From contig NZ_JAGHZV010000003.1 of the NCBI RefSeq assembly GCF_017745215.1, positions 1 through 64,000 of the forward strand: a DNA stretch of 64,000 nucleotides, written 5' to 3'. The DNA is from Sphingomonas sp. (lineage in GTDB: Bacteria; Pseudomonadota; Alphaproteobacteria; Sphingomonadales; Sphingomonadaceae). The notes under the pieces are model-generated. The model searched no databases. It was given only the letters and a program-made list of their open reading frames with translations, and was not told the DNA's origin. Numbering within the stretch: position 1 is the stretch's first letter; each line of letters begins with the position of its first letter. The position numbers were made by a program, and so were the translations under genes. This document shows positions 6,886 to 16,152 of the stretch, piece by piece.

Positions 6886-8961
6886 TTACCAGACCCGCAC
6901 GCGTTTCTCCGGCGTCAGGAACAACTTGTCGCCCGGCCGCACGCCATAGGCGTCGTACCATCCGTCCATGTTGCGCACCGTGAACGCCCGCCACCGCGCC
7001 GGCGAGTGCCCGTCGGTCGCCACCCGCGCCCGCAGCGCCGCATCGCGCATCTTGCCGCGCCACACCTGCGCGAAGGCGAGGAAGAAGCGCTGGTCCCCGG
7101 TCATCCCGCCGATCACCGGCGCGGGCTTGCCGCCGAGCGACGCGTGGTACGCCTCATAGGCCGCGCCCAGCCCCGCGAGGTCGGCGATGTTCTCGCTGAG
7201 CGTCAGCTTGCCGTTGATGTGCAGCCCCGGCAGCACCTCATAGCCGTCATACTGCGCCGCCAGCGCCGCGCCGGCGTCCTGGAAATGCTTGAGGTCGGCG
7301 GTCGTCCACCAGTTGCGCAGCCGCCCCTCCGCGTCGAAGTCAGCGCCGTTGTTGTCGAAGCTGTGGCTGATCTCGTGCCCGATCACCACGCCGATCGCGC
7401 CGTAATTGGCGGCCGGGTCGGCGGCGGGATCGTAGAAGGGCGGCTGGAGGATGCCCGCCGGGAAATTGAGCGCATTCTGCAGCGGCAGGTTGATCGCGTT
7501 GACCAGTTGCGGCGTCATCCACCATTCGCCGCGGTCGACCGGCCTGCCGAGCTTGGCGAGCTGGTGGCGATATTCGGCGAGCTCGCCGCGGCGCTGGTTG
7601 CCGAAGGCGTCGTCGGGGCGCACCACCAGCTTCGAATAGTCGCGCCACGTCTCGGGATAGCCCACGCCGACGCGCATCGTCGCGATCTTGCGCTCGGCCT
7701 CGGCCTTGGTCGCAGGCGCCATCCAGTCGAGCGCGGCGACGCGCTTCACGAAGGCGGCCTGGATGTTCTTCACCATCGCCTGGATCTCGGTCTTGGACGA
7801 GGCGGGGAAATAGTCGCGGACGTAGATCTTCCCCATCGCATCGCCGAGCCATTTGTTGACGCTGTCGAGCGCCCGCTCGTTGCGCACCTTGGGCTGGGGC
7901 TGACCGCGCATGGTGTGATCGAAGAAGCCGAACTTGGCTTCGTCGAACGCCTTGGGCAGCACTTCGGCGAAATGGTTGAGCCGGTGGAAGGCCAGCCAGT
8001 CCTGCCATGCCGCGATCGGCTGGCTCTTCACCAGCGCCGAGAGGCCGGTGATCGCCCTGGGCTCCCAGGCGATGAACGCCTGCTGCCTGGGCAGCCTGGC
8101 GGCGGCCCAGAAGGCGGTCCAGTCGATCCCCGGCGCCTTCTTCGCGAAGTCGGCGCGCTTCCAGCGCCGCGCCTGGTGCGCGTCCTGAGCCGCGACATTG
8201 TCGGCATGGATCGAGGCGATATGCGTCTCGAGCGCCATCACCCGGTCGGCGCGCGCCGAAGCATCCTTCATCCCCGCGAGCTTGAAGACCTGCTCGACAT
8301 AGGCGCGATAGGCGGTGCGCAGCTTCACCATCTCGGCATCGCCCGAGAGATAATAGTCGCGCTCGGGCATCCCCAGCCCGCCCTGGAGGATGTAGGGGAC
8401 GGTCACGGTCGGCGTCGCGAGACCTTGGGTAATCCACAGGCCGAAGAGGTTCTCGGTCGCCATCTGCCCGGTGTTGAGCGGGTCGGTGTCGGCGCGGATC
8501 TCGGCGCCGAGCGCGGTGGAGAGCGCGCGACGGTCCTTGATCGCGGCGATCGCGTCGAGCTCGGGCTTCACCGGCGCAAGGCCCCTGGCCTCGATCGTCG
8601 CGGTGTCGCCATAGGCGCGGTACCAGTCGCCGATGCGGCGCTCGTCGCTCGCCGGCGCGGCCTTGTCGCTCAGCGCCATGTCGATGATGTGCTTGTTGCG
8701 CGCATCGGCCACCTTGGCGACTTCGGCGAAGCCGCTGAGGCTCGAGCGGTCGGCCGGGATCACCGCCTTGTCGCGCCAGCCGCCATTGGCATATTGCTCG
8801 AAGTCGTCGCCGGGCTTGACGCTAGTGTCGAGCCCCTGGGTGTCGACGCCGATCGCCGTTCCCTGCGCCGCCTGCACCACCATCGTGCCGATCGCGGCGC
8901 CCGGGAGTGCCGCGCCGCTCGCCAGCAGCAGCGCCAGCAGAATGGACCTGGAAGTCTTCAT
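6886..8961 (-). CDS. M13 family zinc metallopeptidase (neprilysin/PepO-like), exported
   Basis: A 691-residue endopeptidase with an N-terminal signal sequence (about residues 1-32). HEISH at 529-533 is the zinc site, and ENIADLAG places the third ligand Glu at 590; NAIN earlier and the C-terminal RVRVW agree with family M13. Length matches bacterial PepO-type enzymes (630-700). It probably degrades oligopeptides in the periplasm or outside the cell. It is transcribed alone and leftward, divergent from mccB with 140 nt between the two starts. Confidence 0.93.
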   Translation of the reverse strand: MKTSRSILLALLLASGAALPGAAIGTMVVQAAQGTAIGVDTQGLDTSVKPGDDFEQYANGGWRDKAVIPADRSSLSGFAEVAKVADARNKHIIDMALSDKAAPASDERRIGDWYRAYGDTATIEARGLAPVKPELDAIAAIKDRRALSTALGAEIRADTDPLNTGQMATENLFGLWITQGLATPTVTVPYILQGGLGMPERDYYLSGDAEMVKLRTAYRAYVEQVFKLAGMKDASARADRVMALETHIASIHADNVAAQDAHQARRWKRADFAKKAPGIDWTAFWAAARLPRQQAFIAWEPRAITGLSALVKSQPIAAWQDWLAFHRLNHFAEVLPKAFDEAKFGFFDHTMRGQPQPKVRNERALDSVNKWLGDAMGKIYVRDYFPASSKTEIQAMVKNIQAAFVKRVAALDWMAPATKAEAERKIATMRVGVGYPETWRDYSKLVVRPDDAFGNQRRGELAEYRHQLAKLGRPVDRGEWWMTPQLVNAINLPLQNALNFPAGILQPPFYDPAADPAANYGAIGVVIGHEISHSFDNNGADFDAEGRLRNWWTTADLKHFQDAGAALAAQYDGYEVLPGLHINGKLTLSENIADLAGLGAAYEAYHASLGGKPAPVIGGMTGDQRFFLAFAQVWRGKMRDAALRARVATDGHSPARWRAFTVRNMDGWYDAYGVRPGDKLFLTPEKRVRVW

Positions 8962-9101
8962 CGATTTGCTCCGGGAATGAACTGTTATGCCGCGGTGCTA
9001 CAGTCCCCCGCGCCGCGCCGCCAGCCCCCCGCATCGCGCTTCCCAAGCACCTTCCACGCGTGTAAGGAGGGGGAAATTAGGACAGGAAGGATGACCTATT
9101 C

Positions 9102-10703
9102 ATGAGCGCGCCGGTGCTGGACAGCAAGATCGCGCCCGAGAGCGATTCCTTCCGCGCCAATGCTGTGCACAACCGCGCACTTGCCGCCAAGCTCCGCGCC
9201 GACGTCGCCCGGGCCGCGCGCGGCGGCTCCGAGGCGAGCCGCGAGCGCCACGCCGCACGCGGCAAGCTCCTGCCCCGCGACCGGGTGGAGCGGCTGCTCG
9301 ATCCGGGCTCGCCCTTCCTCGAGATCGGCCAGCTCGCCGCTTGCGACCTCTATGACGGCGAAGTGCCCGGCGCGGGGATCATCGCGGGCATCGGCCGCGT
9401 CTCGGGCCGCACCGTGATGATCGCGTGCAACGACGCGACGGTGAAGGGCGGCACTTATTATCCGATGACGGTCAAGAAGCATCTCCGCGTACAGGAGATC
9501 GCCGAAGCCAATCGGCTGCCGTGCATCTACCTCGTCGATTCGGGCGGCGCGAACCTGCCCCACCAGGCCGAGGTCTTCCCCGACCGCGAGCATTTCGGCC
9601 GGATATTCTTCAACCAGGCCAATATGTCGGCGAAGGGCATCCCGCAGATCGCCTGCGTGATGGGCAGCTGCACCGCGGGCGGCGCCTATGTGCCGGCGAT
9701 GTCCGACGAGACGGTGATCGTGCGCAACCAGGGCACGATCTTCCTCGCCGGCCCGCCGCTGGTGAAGGCGGCGACCGGCGAAGTCATCTCGGCCGAGGAC
9801 CTGGGCGGCGGCGACCTCCATGCGCGCAAGTCGGGCGTGGTCGACCATCTCGCCGAGAATGACGAGCATGCGCTGACCATCGTCCGCGACATCGTCAGCC
9901 ATCTCCCCGCCGACCGCGTCCCCGACATCGCTCTGGTCGAGCCGCGCGCACCGAAATACGATGCCGAGGAGCTCTACGGCCTCCTTCCGCAGGACGTTCG
10001 CGCGCCCTATGACGTCCACGAAGTCATCGCGCGGCTGGTCGACGGCAGCGAGTTCCACGAGTTCAAGCCGCTGTACGGGACCTCGCTCGTCTGCGGCTTC
10101 GCGCACCTCTGGGGCATGCCGATCGGCATCATCGCCAACAATGGCGTGCTGTTCAGCGAAAGCGCGGTGAAGGGCGCGCACTTCATCGAGCTCGCCTGCC
10201 AGCGCCGCGTGCCCTTGCTGTTCCTCCAGAACATCTCGGGCTTCATGGTCGGCGGCAAGTATGAGGCCGAAGGCATTGCTAAGCATGGCGCCAAGCTGGT
10301 GACCGCGGTCGCCACCGCGACGGTGCCCAAGATCACCGTGCTGATCGGCGGCAGCTTCGGCGCGGGCAATTACGGCATGTGCGGCCGCGCCTATTCGCCG
10401 CGGTTCCTCTTCACCTGGCCCAACAGCCGCATCTCGGTGATGGGTGGCGAGCAGGCCGCCTCGGTGCTCGCCACCGTCCACCGCGACGCGGACAAATGGA
10501 CGCCGGAAGAGGCCGAGGCGTTCAAGGCCCCGATCCGCCAGCGCTACGAGGACGAAGGCAATCCCTGGCACGCCACCGCGCGCCTCTGGGACGACGGCAT
10601 CATCGACCCCGTCCAGACCCGCGACGTGCTGGGCCTGGCGTTTCGTGCGACGCTGGGCGCTCCGATCCCCGAACGCCCGGCGTTCGGCGTGTTCCGGATG
10701 TGA
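9102..10703 (+). CDS. mccB: Methylcrotonyl-CoA carboxylase, carboxyltransferase (beta) subunit
   Basis: A 533-residue carboxyltransferase subunit that moves CO2 from biotin to 3-methylcrotonyl-CoA, giving 3-methylglutaconyl-CoA in leucine breakdown. The two crotonase-like halves are complete, with [36 protein letters not shown] and [17 protein letters not shown], which are characteristic of MCC rather than propionyl-CoA carboxylase. The start at 9102 follows ACAGGAAGG; a four-codon reading frame at 9091-9105 overlaps the start with its TGA, probably by chance. It leads a five-gene run ending in mccA, the biotin-bearing subunit, and works together with ivd at 2.1 kb. Confidence 0.95.
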   Translation: MSAPVLDSKIAPESDSFRANAVHNRALAAKLRADVARAARGGSEASRERHAARGKLLPRDRVERLLDPGSPFLEIGQLAACDLYDGEVPGAGIIAGIGRVSGRTVMIACNDATVKGGTYYPMTVKKHLRVQEIAEANRLPCIYLVDSGGANLPHQAEVFPDREHFGRIFFNQANMSAKGIPQIACVMGSCTAGGAYVPAMSDETVIVRNQGTIFLAGPPLVKAATGEVISAEDLGGGDLHARKSGVVDHLAENDEHALTIVRDIVSHLPADRVPDIALVEPRAPKYDAEELYGLLPQDVRAPYDVHEVIARLVDGSEFHEFKPLYGTSLVCGFAHLWGMPIGIIANNGVLFSESAVKGAHFIELACQRRVPLLFLQNISGFMVGGKYEAEGIAKHGAKLVTAVATATVPKITVLIGGSFGAGNYGMCGRAYSPRFLFTWPNSRISVMGGEQAASVLATVHRDADKWTPEEAEAFKAPIRQRYEDEGNPWHATARLWDDGIIDPVQTRDVLGLAFRATLGAPIPERPAFGVFRM

Positions 10704-10709
10704 GGCAGC

Positions 10710-11120
10710 ATGAGACTGGAACTCGAAGCAAGAGAACCAATACTCGATCCAAGTGAGGAGCAGATCCGGTCTGCGATCTTGAGTCTGGGATCCGGCCCTA
10801 CGTTCGCGAGCCTGACCATGCCAAGTGGCGACTATGTGCAGATCGCCGGCGGGAGACCCTGGGTTGTTCTCGAGCGGCGGCAGACCCATCCGCTCTGTCA
10901 CCAAAGAGCGTACACGCTATCAGGGCGTCGACCGTACAAGGACGGCGCGAAGCTGTTTTGCACGCCCGGCCCTATCATCATGCGCGAAGACGAATGGCTT
11001 CTTCAGAAGCAGGCCATCGAAGTCCTTCTCGCATTTGCACGAAATGACGATTTCCCGGAATTCACCCAATGGCGCGATATCGGTCACGCCATTGGGCTGG
11101 TCACGCAGAGCCAACCTTAG
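10710..11120 (+). CDS. Hypothetical protein inserted in the mcc cluster
   Basis: A 136-residue soluble protein with no signal peptide or membrane segment; I do not recognise its family. It starts 6 nt after mccB and precedes the NTF2-like gene by 23 nt, so it is probably co-transcribed. Its base composition differs from its neighbours: the blocks 10741-10800, 10981-11040 and 11041-11100 hold 34, 32 and 33 G+C of 60, while flanking genes are near two thirds. This suggests recent acquisition. It is not expected in a standard MCC operon. Confidence 0.6.
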   Translation: MRLELEAREPILDPSEEQIRSAILSLGSGPTFASLTMPSGDYVQIAGGRPWVVLERRQTHPLCHQRAYTLSGRRPYKDGAKLFCTPGPIIMREDEWLLQKQAIEVLLAFARNDDFPEFTQWRDIGHAIGLVTQSQP

Positions 11121-11143
11121 AGCTTCCATCTGAAAGGTCCGCA

Positions 11144-11644
11144 ATGAAGCTGCTTCCCTTCGCTCTTGCTTCCCTCCTCTTCGCCACCCCAGCCTTCGCG
11201 CAGAAGACGTCGGACAAGCTGCCGCCAGCCAACCCGATCGCCTATGAGGACCAGGACGCTGCCGCCGTCCTCAACACCGTCAACGCCGCGCTCGCCACGC
11301 TCGAGAGCAGCGACACCGCCACTCTGCGCAGCCTGCTCCAGCCCGAGGGCGGGGTCGCCGTCGCGGTCGAGCTGCCCGACGGCAGCCGCCGCTTCAAGCA
11401 TCTGAGCTGGGATGAGTATATCGCCAAGCTCGCTCCCGACGGCCACCGCTATTCCGAGGCGATCAGCAACCCCGCTGTCGAGATCGACGGCGACATCGCG
11501 ATGGTCTGGGCCGCCTATCGCGTCACCCAGGACGGCAAGCTGATGCACTGCGGCTACGACCATTTCGATCTCGTCCGCGTCGAGGGCAAGTGGAAGATCC
11601 TCAACATCACCTGGTCGCAGCGCACCCAGGGCTGCCCCGCCTGA
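11144..11644 (+). CDS. Exported NTF2-like (SnoaL/DUF4440-type) protein
   Basis: A 166-residue protein with a clear signal peptide, MKLLPFALASLLFATPAFA, cleaved before QKTSD. The remainder has the alternating pattern of a cone-shaped NTF2-like domain, ending in HFDLVRVEGKWKILNITWS, a hallmark of that fold. Its role is unknown; relatives bind small ligands or are stress-related. The start at 11144 is chosen because it opens the signal peptide. Its stop overlaps the next start by one base (TGATG), which implies translational coupling with the DUF3088 gene and mccA. Confidence 0.78.
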   Translation: MKLLPFALASLLFATPAFAQKTSDKLPPANPIAYEDQDAAAVLNTVNAALATLESSDTATLRSLLQPEGGVAVAVELPDGSRRFKHLSWDEYIAKLAPDGHRYSEAISNPAVEIDGDIAMVWAAYRVTQDGKLMHCGYDHFDLVRVEGKWKILNITWSQRTQGCPA

Positions 11645-11955
11645 TGCCGAAGGACCGCCTCTTCCTGCTCGAGCATGAATTCGCCGACCCCGCGCTGGGC
11701 GGCGAGCGCGTCTTCTACTGCAAGGACTGCCTCACGATCGAAGGCCTGCTCGCGGTCTTCCCCGAGCGCGCCGCCGCCCTCGAGGTGATCCGCGTCGCCT
11801 GGCCGCGCCCGCGCGCCGAGGTCGTCGAGGCGATCGGCGAGGGGAACCAGAACCTCCCCGCGCTGGTCCTGCGCGAGGGCGGCTTCGTCAACGAGATCGA
11901 ACCGCTGCTCCAATCGCTCCACACTCGCCACGGCTTTCCGGAACGCCATCCATGA
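11644..11955 (+). CDS. DUF3088-family protein
   Basis: A 103-residue small cytosolic protein. The opening MPKDRLFLLEHEFADP, the early FYCKDC pair of cysteines and the block VAWPRPRAEVVEAIGEGNQN match the DUF3088 family as I know it, whose members look like thioredoxin-fold or ArsC-like proteins; the function is not established. It overlaps the upstream gene by one base and mccA by four (ATGA), so it is part of the mcc operon and presumably co-expressed at a similar level. Confidence 0.75.
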   Translation: MPKDRLFLLEHEFADPALGGERVFYCKDCLTIEGLLAVFPERAAALEVIRVAWPRPRAEVVEAIGEGNQNLPALVLREGGFVNEIEPLLQSLHTRHGFPERHP

Positions 11956-13841
11956 TCAACTCGCTCCTCATCGCCAACCGCGGCGAGATCGCCTGCCGCG
12001 TCATCCGCACCGCACGGGCGCTGGGTATCCGCACGATCGCGGTCTATTCGGACGCCGATGCCAAGGCGCTCCACGTCCGCCAGGCCGACGAAGCGGTGCA
12101 CATCGGCCCCTCGCCGGCGCGCGAAAGCTATCTCGTCGGCGAGAAGATCATCGCCGCCGCAAAGGCGACGGGCTCGCAAGCGATCCACCCCGGCTACGGC
12201 TTCCTTTCAGAGAATGCCGATTTCGCCCAGGCGGTGCTCGACGCCGGGCTGGTCTGGGTCGGCCCGAGGCCCGACAGCATCCGCGCGATGGGGCTCAAGG
12301 ACGCCGCCAAGGCGCGGATGATCGCCGCGGGCGTGCCGGTGACGCCGGGCTATCTCGGCGAGGACCAGAGCCCCGGGCGGCTCCAGGCCGAGGCGGATGC
12401 GATCGGCTATCCGGTGCTGATCAAGGCCGTCGCGGGTGGCGGCGGCAAGGGCATGCGCCGCGTCGACGCGCACGCGGATTTCGCCGATGCGCTCGCCAGC
12501 TGCCAGCGCGAGGCCGCCTCGTCGTTCGGCGACGATCGCGTGTTGCTCGAGAAATACATCCTCAGCCCGCGCCACATCGAAGTTCAGGTGTTCGGCGATA
12601 CCCAGGGCAATGTCGTCCACCTCTTCGAGCGCGACTGCTCGCTCCAGCGCCGCCACCAGAAGGTGATCGAGGAAGCCCCCGCTCCCGGCATGGACGAGGA
12701 AACCCGCCAGGCGATCTGCGCCGCTGCGGTCCGCGCGGCGCAGGCGGTCGACTATGTCGGCGCGGGCACGATCGAGTTCATCGCCGACGCCTCCGAAGGC
12801 CTGCGCGCCGACCGCATCTGGTTCATGGAGATGAACACCCGCCTCCAGGTCGAGCATCCGGTGACCGAGGAGATCACCGGCCAGGATCTCGTCGAATGGC
12901 AGCTGCGCGTCGCGAGCGGCGAACCGCTGCCGAAGACGCAGGAGGAGCTGTCGATCAACGGCTGGGCGATGGAAGCGCGGCTGTATGCCGAGGATCCGGC
13001 CAAGGGGTTCCTGCCGAGCGTCGGGCGGCTCGATCTGCTGGACCTGCCCGATGCGGTGCTCCGTGTGGAGACCGGCGTGGAACAGCGCGATTCCGTCACG
13101 CCTTTCTACGATCCGATGATCGCCAAATTGGTGGCCGCCGGGGAGGACCGGACCGACGCCATGATGACATTGGCGACCGGTTTGTTCGGCCTCCGCGTCT
13201 GGCCGGTCCGCACCAATGCGTCCTTCCTGCTTGCCTGCCTCAACGATGCGGAATTCCGGTCGGGCAACGCCACGACGGGCCTGATCGCCGCACGGGGTGA
13301 CGCGTTGACGGAGTCGGGTTCGCCCGGCGAAAGCGAATGGAAGACGGCCGCGCTCGCGCTGTTCGCCCCCTATTTCGCCGCCGGCGAAGCCTCCGGCGCT
13401 AGCCCCTGGGCCGCCGCCTTCGGGTTCCGGGTCAATGCGTCGCCGGGCCCGCGCATCACCATCCAGCATCTGAACGAACGGCGCGAGATGGTGCTCGAAG
13501 CCTGCGTGGATGCCAGCGGCTTCGTCGCCCCGGTCGACAGCGGCGTACTCGCCTATCGGGATGCCCAGCCCTTCCTGTTCACCTTGCCGGCCTTTTCCGG
13601 CGGGCAGGCGCAGGCCGGCGACGGCGCGATCCTCGCCCCTATGCCTGGGCGCGTCACAGCGGTGGAAGTCTCCGCGGGCGAGGCGGTCGCCAAGGGCCAG
13701 CGCCTCGTCACGCTCGAGGCGATGAAGATGGAGCATGGCCTCACCGCCCCCTTCGACGGCACCATCGCCGAGCTCAACGCCGAGCCGGGCGCGCAAGTCA
13801 GCGAAGGCACGCTGCTGGTGCGGGTGGAGAAGGTGGAGTGA
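11952..13841 (+). CDS. mccA: Methylcrotonyl-CoA carboxylase, biotin-carrying (alpha) subunit
   Basis: A 629-residue biotin carboxylase plus biotin carboxyl carrier protein. The N-terminal biotin carboxylase domain opens with LLIANRGEIACRVIRTA and includes the ATP-grasp glycine loop KAVAGGGGKGMRRV and EMNTRLQVEHPVTE. The C-terminal biotinyl domain has EAMKMEH with the biotinylated Lys at about residue 592. It carboxylates biotin using ATP and bicarbonate and hands it to MccB. BirA, encoded at 38.6 kb, would attach the biotin. The start ATGA overlaps the previous stop. A paired repeat follows the gene. Confidence 0.95.
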   Translation: MINSLLIANRGEIACRVIRTARALGIRTIAVYSDADAKALHVRQADEAVHIGPSPARESYLVGEKIIAAAKATGSQAIHPGYGFLSENADFAQAVLDAGLVWVGPRPDSIRAMGLKDAAKARMIAAGVPVTPGYLGEDQSPGRLQAEADAIGYPVLIKAVAGGGGKGMRRVDAHADFADALASCQREAASSFGDDRVLLEKYILSPRHIEVQVFGDTQGNVVHLFERDCSLQRRHQKVIEEAPAPGMDEETRQAICAAAVRAAQAVDYVGAGTIEFIADASEGLRADRIWFMEMNTRLQVEHPVTEEITGQDLVEWQLRVASGEPLPKTQEELSINGWAMEARLYAEDPAKGFLPSVGRLDLLDLPDAVLRVETGVEQRDSVTPFYDPMIAKLVAAGEDRTDAMMTLATGLFGLRVWPVRTNASFLLACLNDAEFRSGNATTGLIAARGDALTESGSPGESEWKTAALALFAPYFAAGEASGASPWAAAFGFRVNASPGPRITIQHLNERREMVLEACVDASGFVAPVDSGVLAYRDAQPFLFTLPAFSGGQAQAGDGAILAPMPGRVTAVEVSAGEAVAKGQRLVTLEAMKMEHGLTAPFDGTIAELNAEPGAQVSEGTLLVRVEKVE

Positions 13842-13852
13842 AGTGCTTCGTC

Positions 13853-13986
13853 AATCCTCCCCTGGAAGGGGAGGTGGCAGCCCGCAGGGCTGACGGAGGG
13901 GTAGCTCTCCGCGGGCTTCGAAGCTCGTGGAGAGCTACCCCTCCACCATGCTTCGCATGGTCCCCCTCCCCTTCCAGGGGAGGATT
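13853..13986. repeat. Intergenic paired hairpin repeat
   Basis: AATCCTCCCCTGGAAGGGG-type arms at each end (13853-13875 and about 13964-13986) are inverted copies, each also self-complementary. Between them is a second inverted repeat, GGGGTAGCTCTCC and its complement (13898-13941). The stack of hairpins ends both mccA and the intergenic space. Half-copies of the CCTTCCAGGGAGGGG arm are visible at about 226-239 and 4896-4909. Confidence 0.85.
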
Positions 13987-14001
13987 TGATGGCTTGATTC
14001 G

Positions 14002-14463
14002 ATGACCTTCCGCATCCGCCCCGCCACCCGCGCCGACCTGCCCGCGATCGTCCGCCTCCTCTGGGACGACGACACCGCGCGCCATCGCGAGGACCCCAGC
14101 GAGCCGCTCGACCCGCGCTACCTCGCTGCCTTCGAAGCGATCGATGCCAACCCCGACCAGATCCTCGCGGTCGCCGAGCTCGACGGCGAAGTCGCGGGCA
14201 CGCTCCAGCTCACCTTCCTCCCCGGCCTTTCCTTCCGCGGCAGCTGGCGCGGGCAGGTCGAGGCGGTGCGTATCGCCCCGCACCTGCGCAACCGCGGCCT
14301 CGGCGAAGCGATGCTGGAGTGGGCCTTCGACCAGTGCCGCGCGCGCGACTGCAAGCTCGTCCAGCTCACCACCACCAACGAGCGCGTCGCTGCCCAGCGC
14401 TTCTACGCGCGGCTCGGCATGAAGCCCACGCATGTCGGCATGAAGCTCCACCTGCGCGACTGA
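14002..14463 (+). CDS. GNAT-family N-acetyltransferase
   Basis: A 153-residue acetyl-CoA-dependent acetyltransferase. The opening IRPATRADLPAIVRLLWDDD and the acetyl-CoA pyrophosphate loop RIAPHLRNRGLGEAMLEWA are typical, and the late block NERVAAQRFYARLGM completes the fold. Length is normal. The substrate cannot be read from sequence. It stands alone between two repeat elements and converges with the monooxygenase gene. Confidence 0.9.
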   Translation: MTFRIRPATRADLPAIVRLLWDDDTARHREDPSEPLDPRYLAAFEAIDANPDQILAVAELDGEVAGTLQLTFLPGLSFRGSWRGQVEAVRIAPHLRNRGLGEAMLEWAFDQCRARDCKLVQLTTTNERVAAQRFYARLGMKPTHVGMKLHLRD

Positions 14464-14466
14464 GCG

Positions 14467-14594
14467 CTTGCAATGTAGGATTTCGCCTGCTGGGCTGGCT
14501 ACCGCACCAGCGGTGGCGCACGCTCTTTGACAGGTCGAAAAGCCCCACGGACACGCCCGATTTTCGGCGACGGGTCGTGACTCTTGTGACTCTT
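14467..14594. repeat. Three-block dispersed element, copy 1
   Basis: Shares three separate blocks, in order and with similar spacing, with 37609-37728: CTTGCAATGTAGGATTT plus a GCCTGCT-GGCTGGC tail; CGCTCTTTGA; and CGACGGGTCGTGACTCTT followed by a second GTGACTCTT. The sequence between the blocks differs. It fills the space between the convergent GNAT and monooxygenase genes and ends at the latter's stop codon. Function unknown. Confidence 0.8.
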
Positions 14595-16060
14595 CAGGCT
14601 GCCTTGCGCCGCTTCGGCACCGGATTCGAGAATTCCATCTCGTCGTCCACCGAGCCGAAGCGCAGCGCCATCACGTCGCGCGTGTAGTTCTGGTGCACGC
14701 GCCACGGCTTGCGCGTCCCCTGCTTGGGAAAGCGCTGCATCGCGCGCTGGACATAGCCCGAGGTGAAGTCGAGGAACGGGGTCTCCCCCACTGTCTCCTT
14801 CATCCGCGGCGTCGCCTGGCGCATACGGCGCTTCGTCATCGTGTTGAGCAGCCGGCAGACATAGGCCGAGGTCAGGTCGGCCTTCAGCGTCCAGGAAGCG
14901 TTGGTGTAGCCGAACGACAACGCCAGATTGGGCACGTCGGAGAGCATCATCCCCTTGTACGCCATCGATCGGGCGGGATCGATCGCCTTGCCGTCGACCT
15001 CGAGCGCGATGTCGCTCATCAGCTGGAGCTCGAGGCCGGTGGCGGTCACCACCAGGTCGGCGTCGAGCTGCTTGCCCGATCCGAGCAGCAGCCCGGTCTC
15101 GGTGAAGCGCGCGATCGTGTCGGTCACCACTTCGGCCTTGCCGGCGCGGATCGCGTCGAACAGGTCGGCGTCGGGCACGAGGCAGAGCCGCTGGTCCCAG
15201 GGATTGTAGCTCGGCGTGAAGTGCGTGCCGATGTCGTAGTCCGGCCCGAGCTCGTCGCGGACCATCTGGAGGATGCGCTCCTTGGCCTTCTCCGGGTTCT
15301 TGCGCGCGGCGCGGTAGAAGAACTGCTGGAGCAGGACGTTCTTCCAGCGCGTGATCCCATAGGCAGTCCTGGCGGGCAGCTTGCGTCGCAGCCAGTTGGC
15401 GATGCCGTCCTCCGAGGGGCGCGAGACGATGTACGTCGGCGAGCGCTGGAGCATCACGACATGCGCCGCCTGCTTGGCGAGCTCGGGCACCAGCGTCACC
15501 GCCGTCGCGCCGCTGCCGATCACCACCACGCGCTTGCCGGCATAGTCGATGTCGGGCGTCCAGAACTGCGGGTGGACGATCCGGCCCCGGAAGTCCGCCG
15601 TCCCTTCGAACTCGGGGAGATAGCCTTTGGTGTAATTGTAATAGCCGGTGCACATGTAGAGGAAATTGCAGGTGAATTCCCGCGTCTCTCCATCGGCCTC
15701 GGCCGTCACCGTCCAGGCCGCATCGGCGGTCGACCAGGCGGCGTGCTTCACGCGGTGGCGATAGCGGATGTGCTTGTCGACGCCGTACTCGGCCGCGGTC
15801 TCGTCGAGGTATTTCAGGATCGAGGGGCCGTCGGCGATCGCCTTGCTCTCGGTCCAGGGCCGGAAGCTGAAGCCCAGCGTGAACATGTCCGAGTCCGAGC
15901 GGATGCCGGGGTAGCGGAACAGGTCCCAGGTCCCGCCGATCCGGTCGCGGCCCTCGAGGATCACATAGCTCCGGTCCGGGCAGTCGCGCTGCAGGTGATA
16001 GCCCGCGCCGATGCCCGAAATCCCGGCGCCAACCACCACCACGTCGAAATGCTCGGCCAT
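14594..16060 (-). CDS. Flavin-containing monooxygenase, Baeyer-Villiger type
   Basis: A 488-residue FAD- and NADPH-dependent monooxygenase. The FAD Rossmann motif GAGISG is at residues 11-16, GGTW at 42-45 and the second nucleotide motif GSGATA near 182. The Baeyer-Villiger fingerprint FxGxxxHxxxW is complete: Phe157, Gly159, His163, Trp167. This points to oxygen insertion beside a ketone, giving esters or lactones, as in the EthA-like group; the natural substrate is unknown. The C-terminus is basic (KRRKAA). It is transcribed alone, leftward, 92 nt downstream of the tamB stop. Confidence 0.9.
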   Translation of the reverse strand: MAEHFDVVVVGAGISGIGAGYHLQRDCPDRSYVILEGRDRIGGTWDLFRYPGIRSDSDMFTLGFSFRPWTESKAIADGPSILKYLDETAAEYGVDKHIRYRHRVKHAAWSTADAAWTVTAEADGETREFTCNFLYMCTGYYNYTKGYLPEFEGTADFRGRIVHPQFWTPDIDYAGKRVVVIGSGATAVTLVPELAKQAAHVVMLQRSPTYIVSRPSEDGIANWLRRKLPARTAYGITRWKNVLLQQFFYRAARKNPEKAKERILQMVRDELGPDYDIGTHFTPSYNPWDQRLCLVPDADLFDAIRAGKAEVVTDTIARFTETGLLLGSGKQLDADLVVTATGLELQLMSDIALEVDGKAIDPARSMAYKGMMLSDVPNLALSFGYTNASWTLKADLTSAYVCRLLNTMTKRRMRQATPRMKETVGETPFLDFTSGYVQRAMQRFPKQGTRKPWRVHQNYTRDVMALRFGSVDDEMEFSNPVPKRRKAA

Positions 16061-16152
16061 CCGATCCTCTCCGTTGCCGAACTGCTTACAGGACTGTCAG
16101 TAGCCCGGCAACCAACCCCGCGCGACGAAGGACGTGAGCGTGGCGCGAATCC

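Noticed and set aside
9091..9105. Four-codon leader peptide overlapping the mccB start
   Set aside because: Too short, and without regulatory codons such as Leu runs; likely chance.
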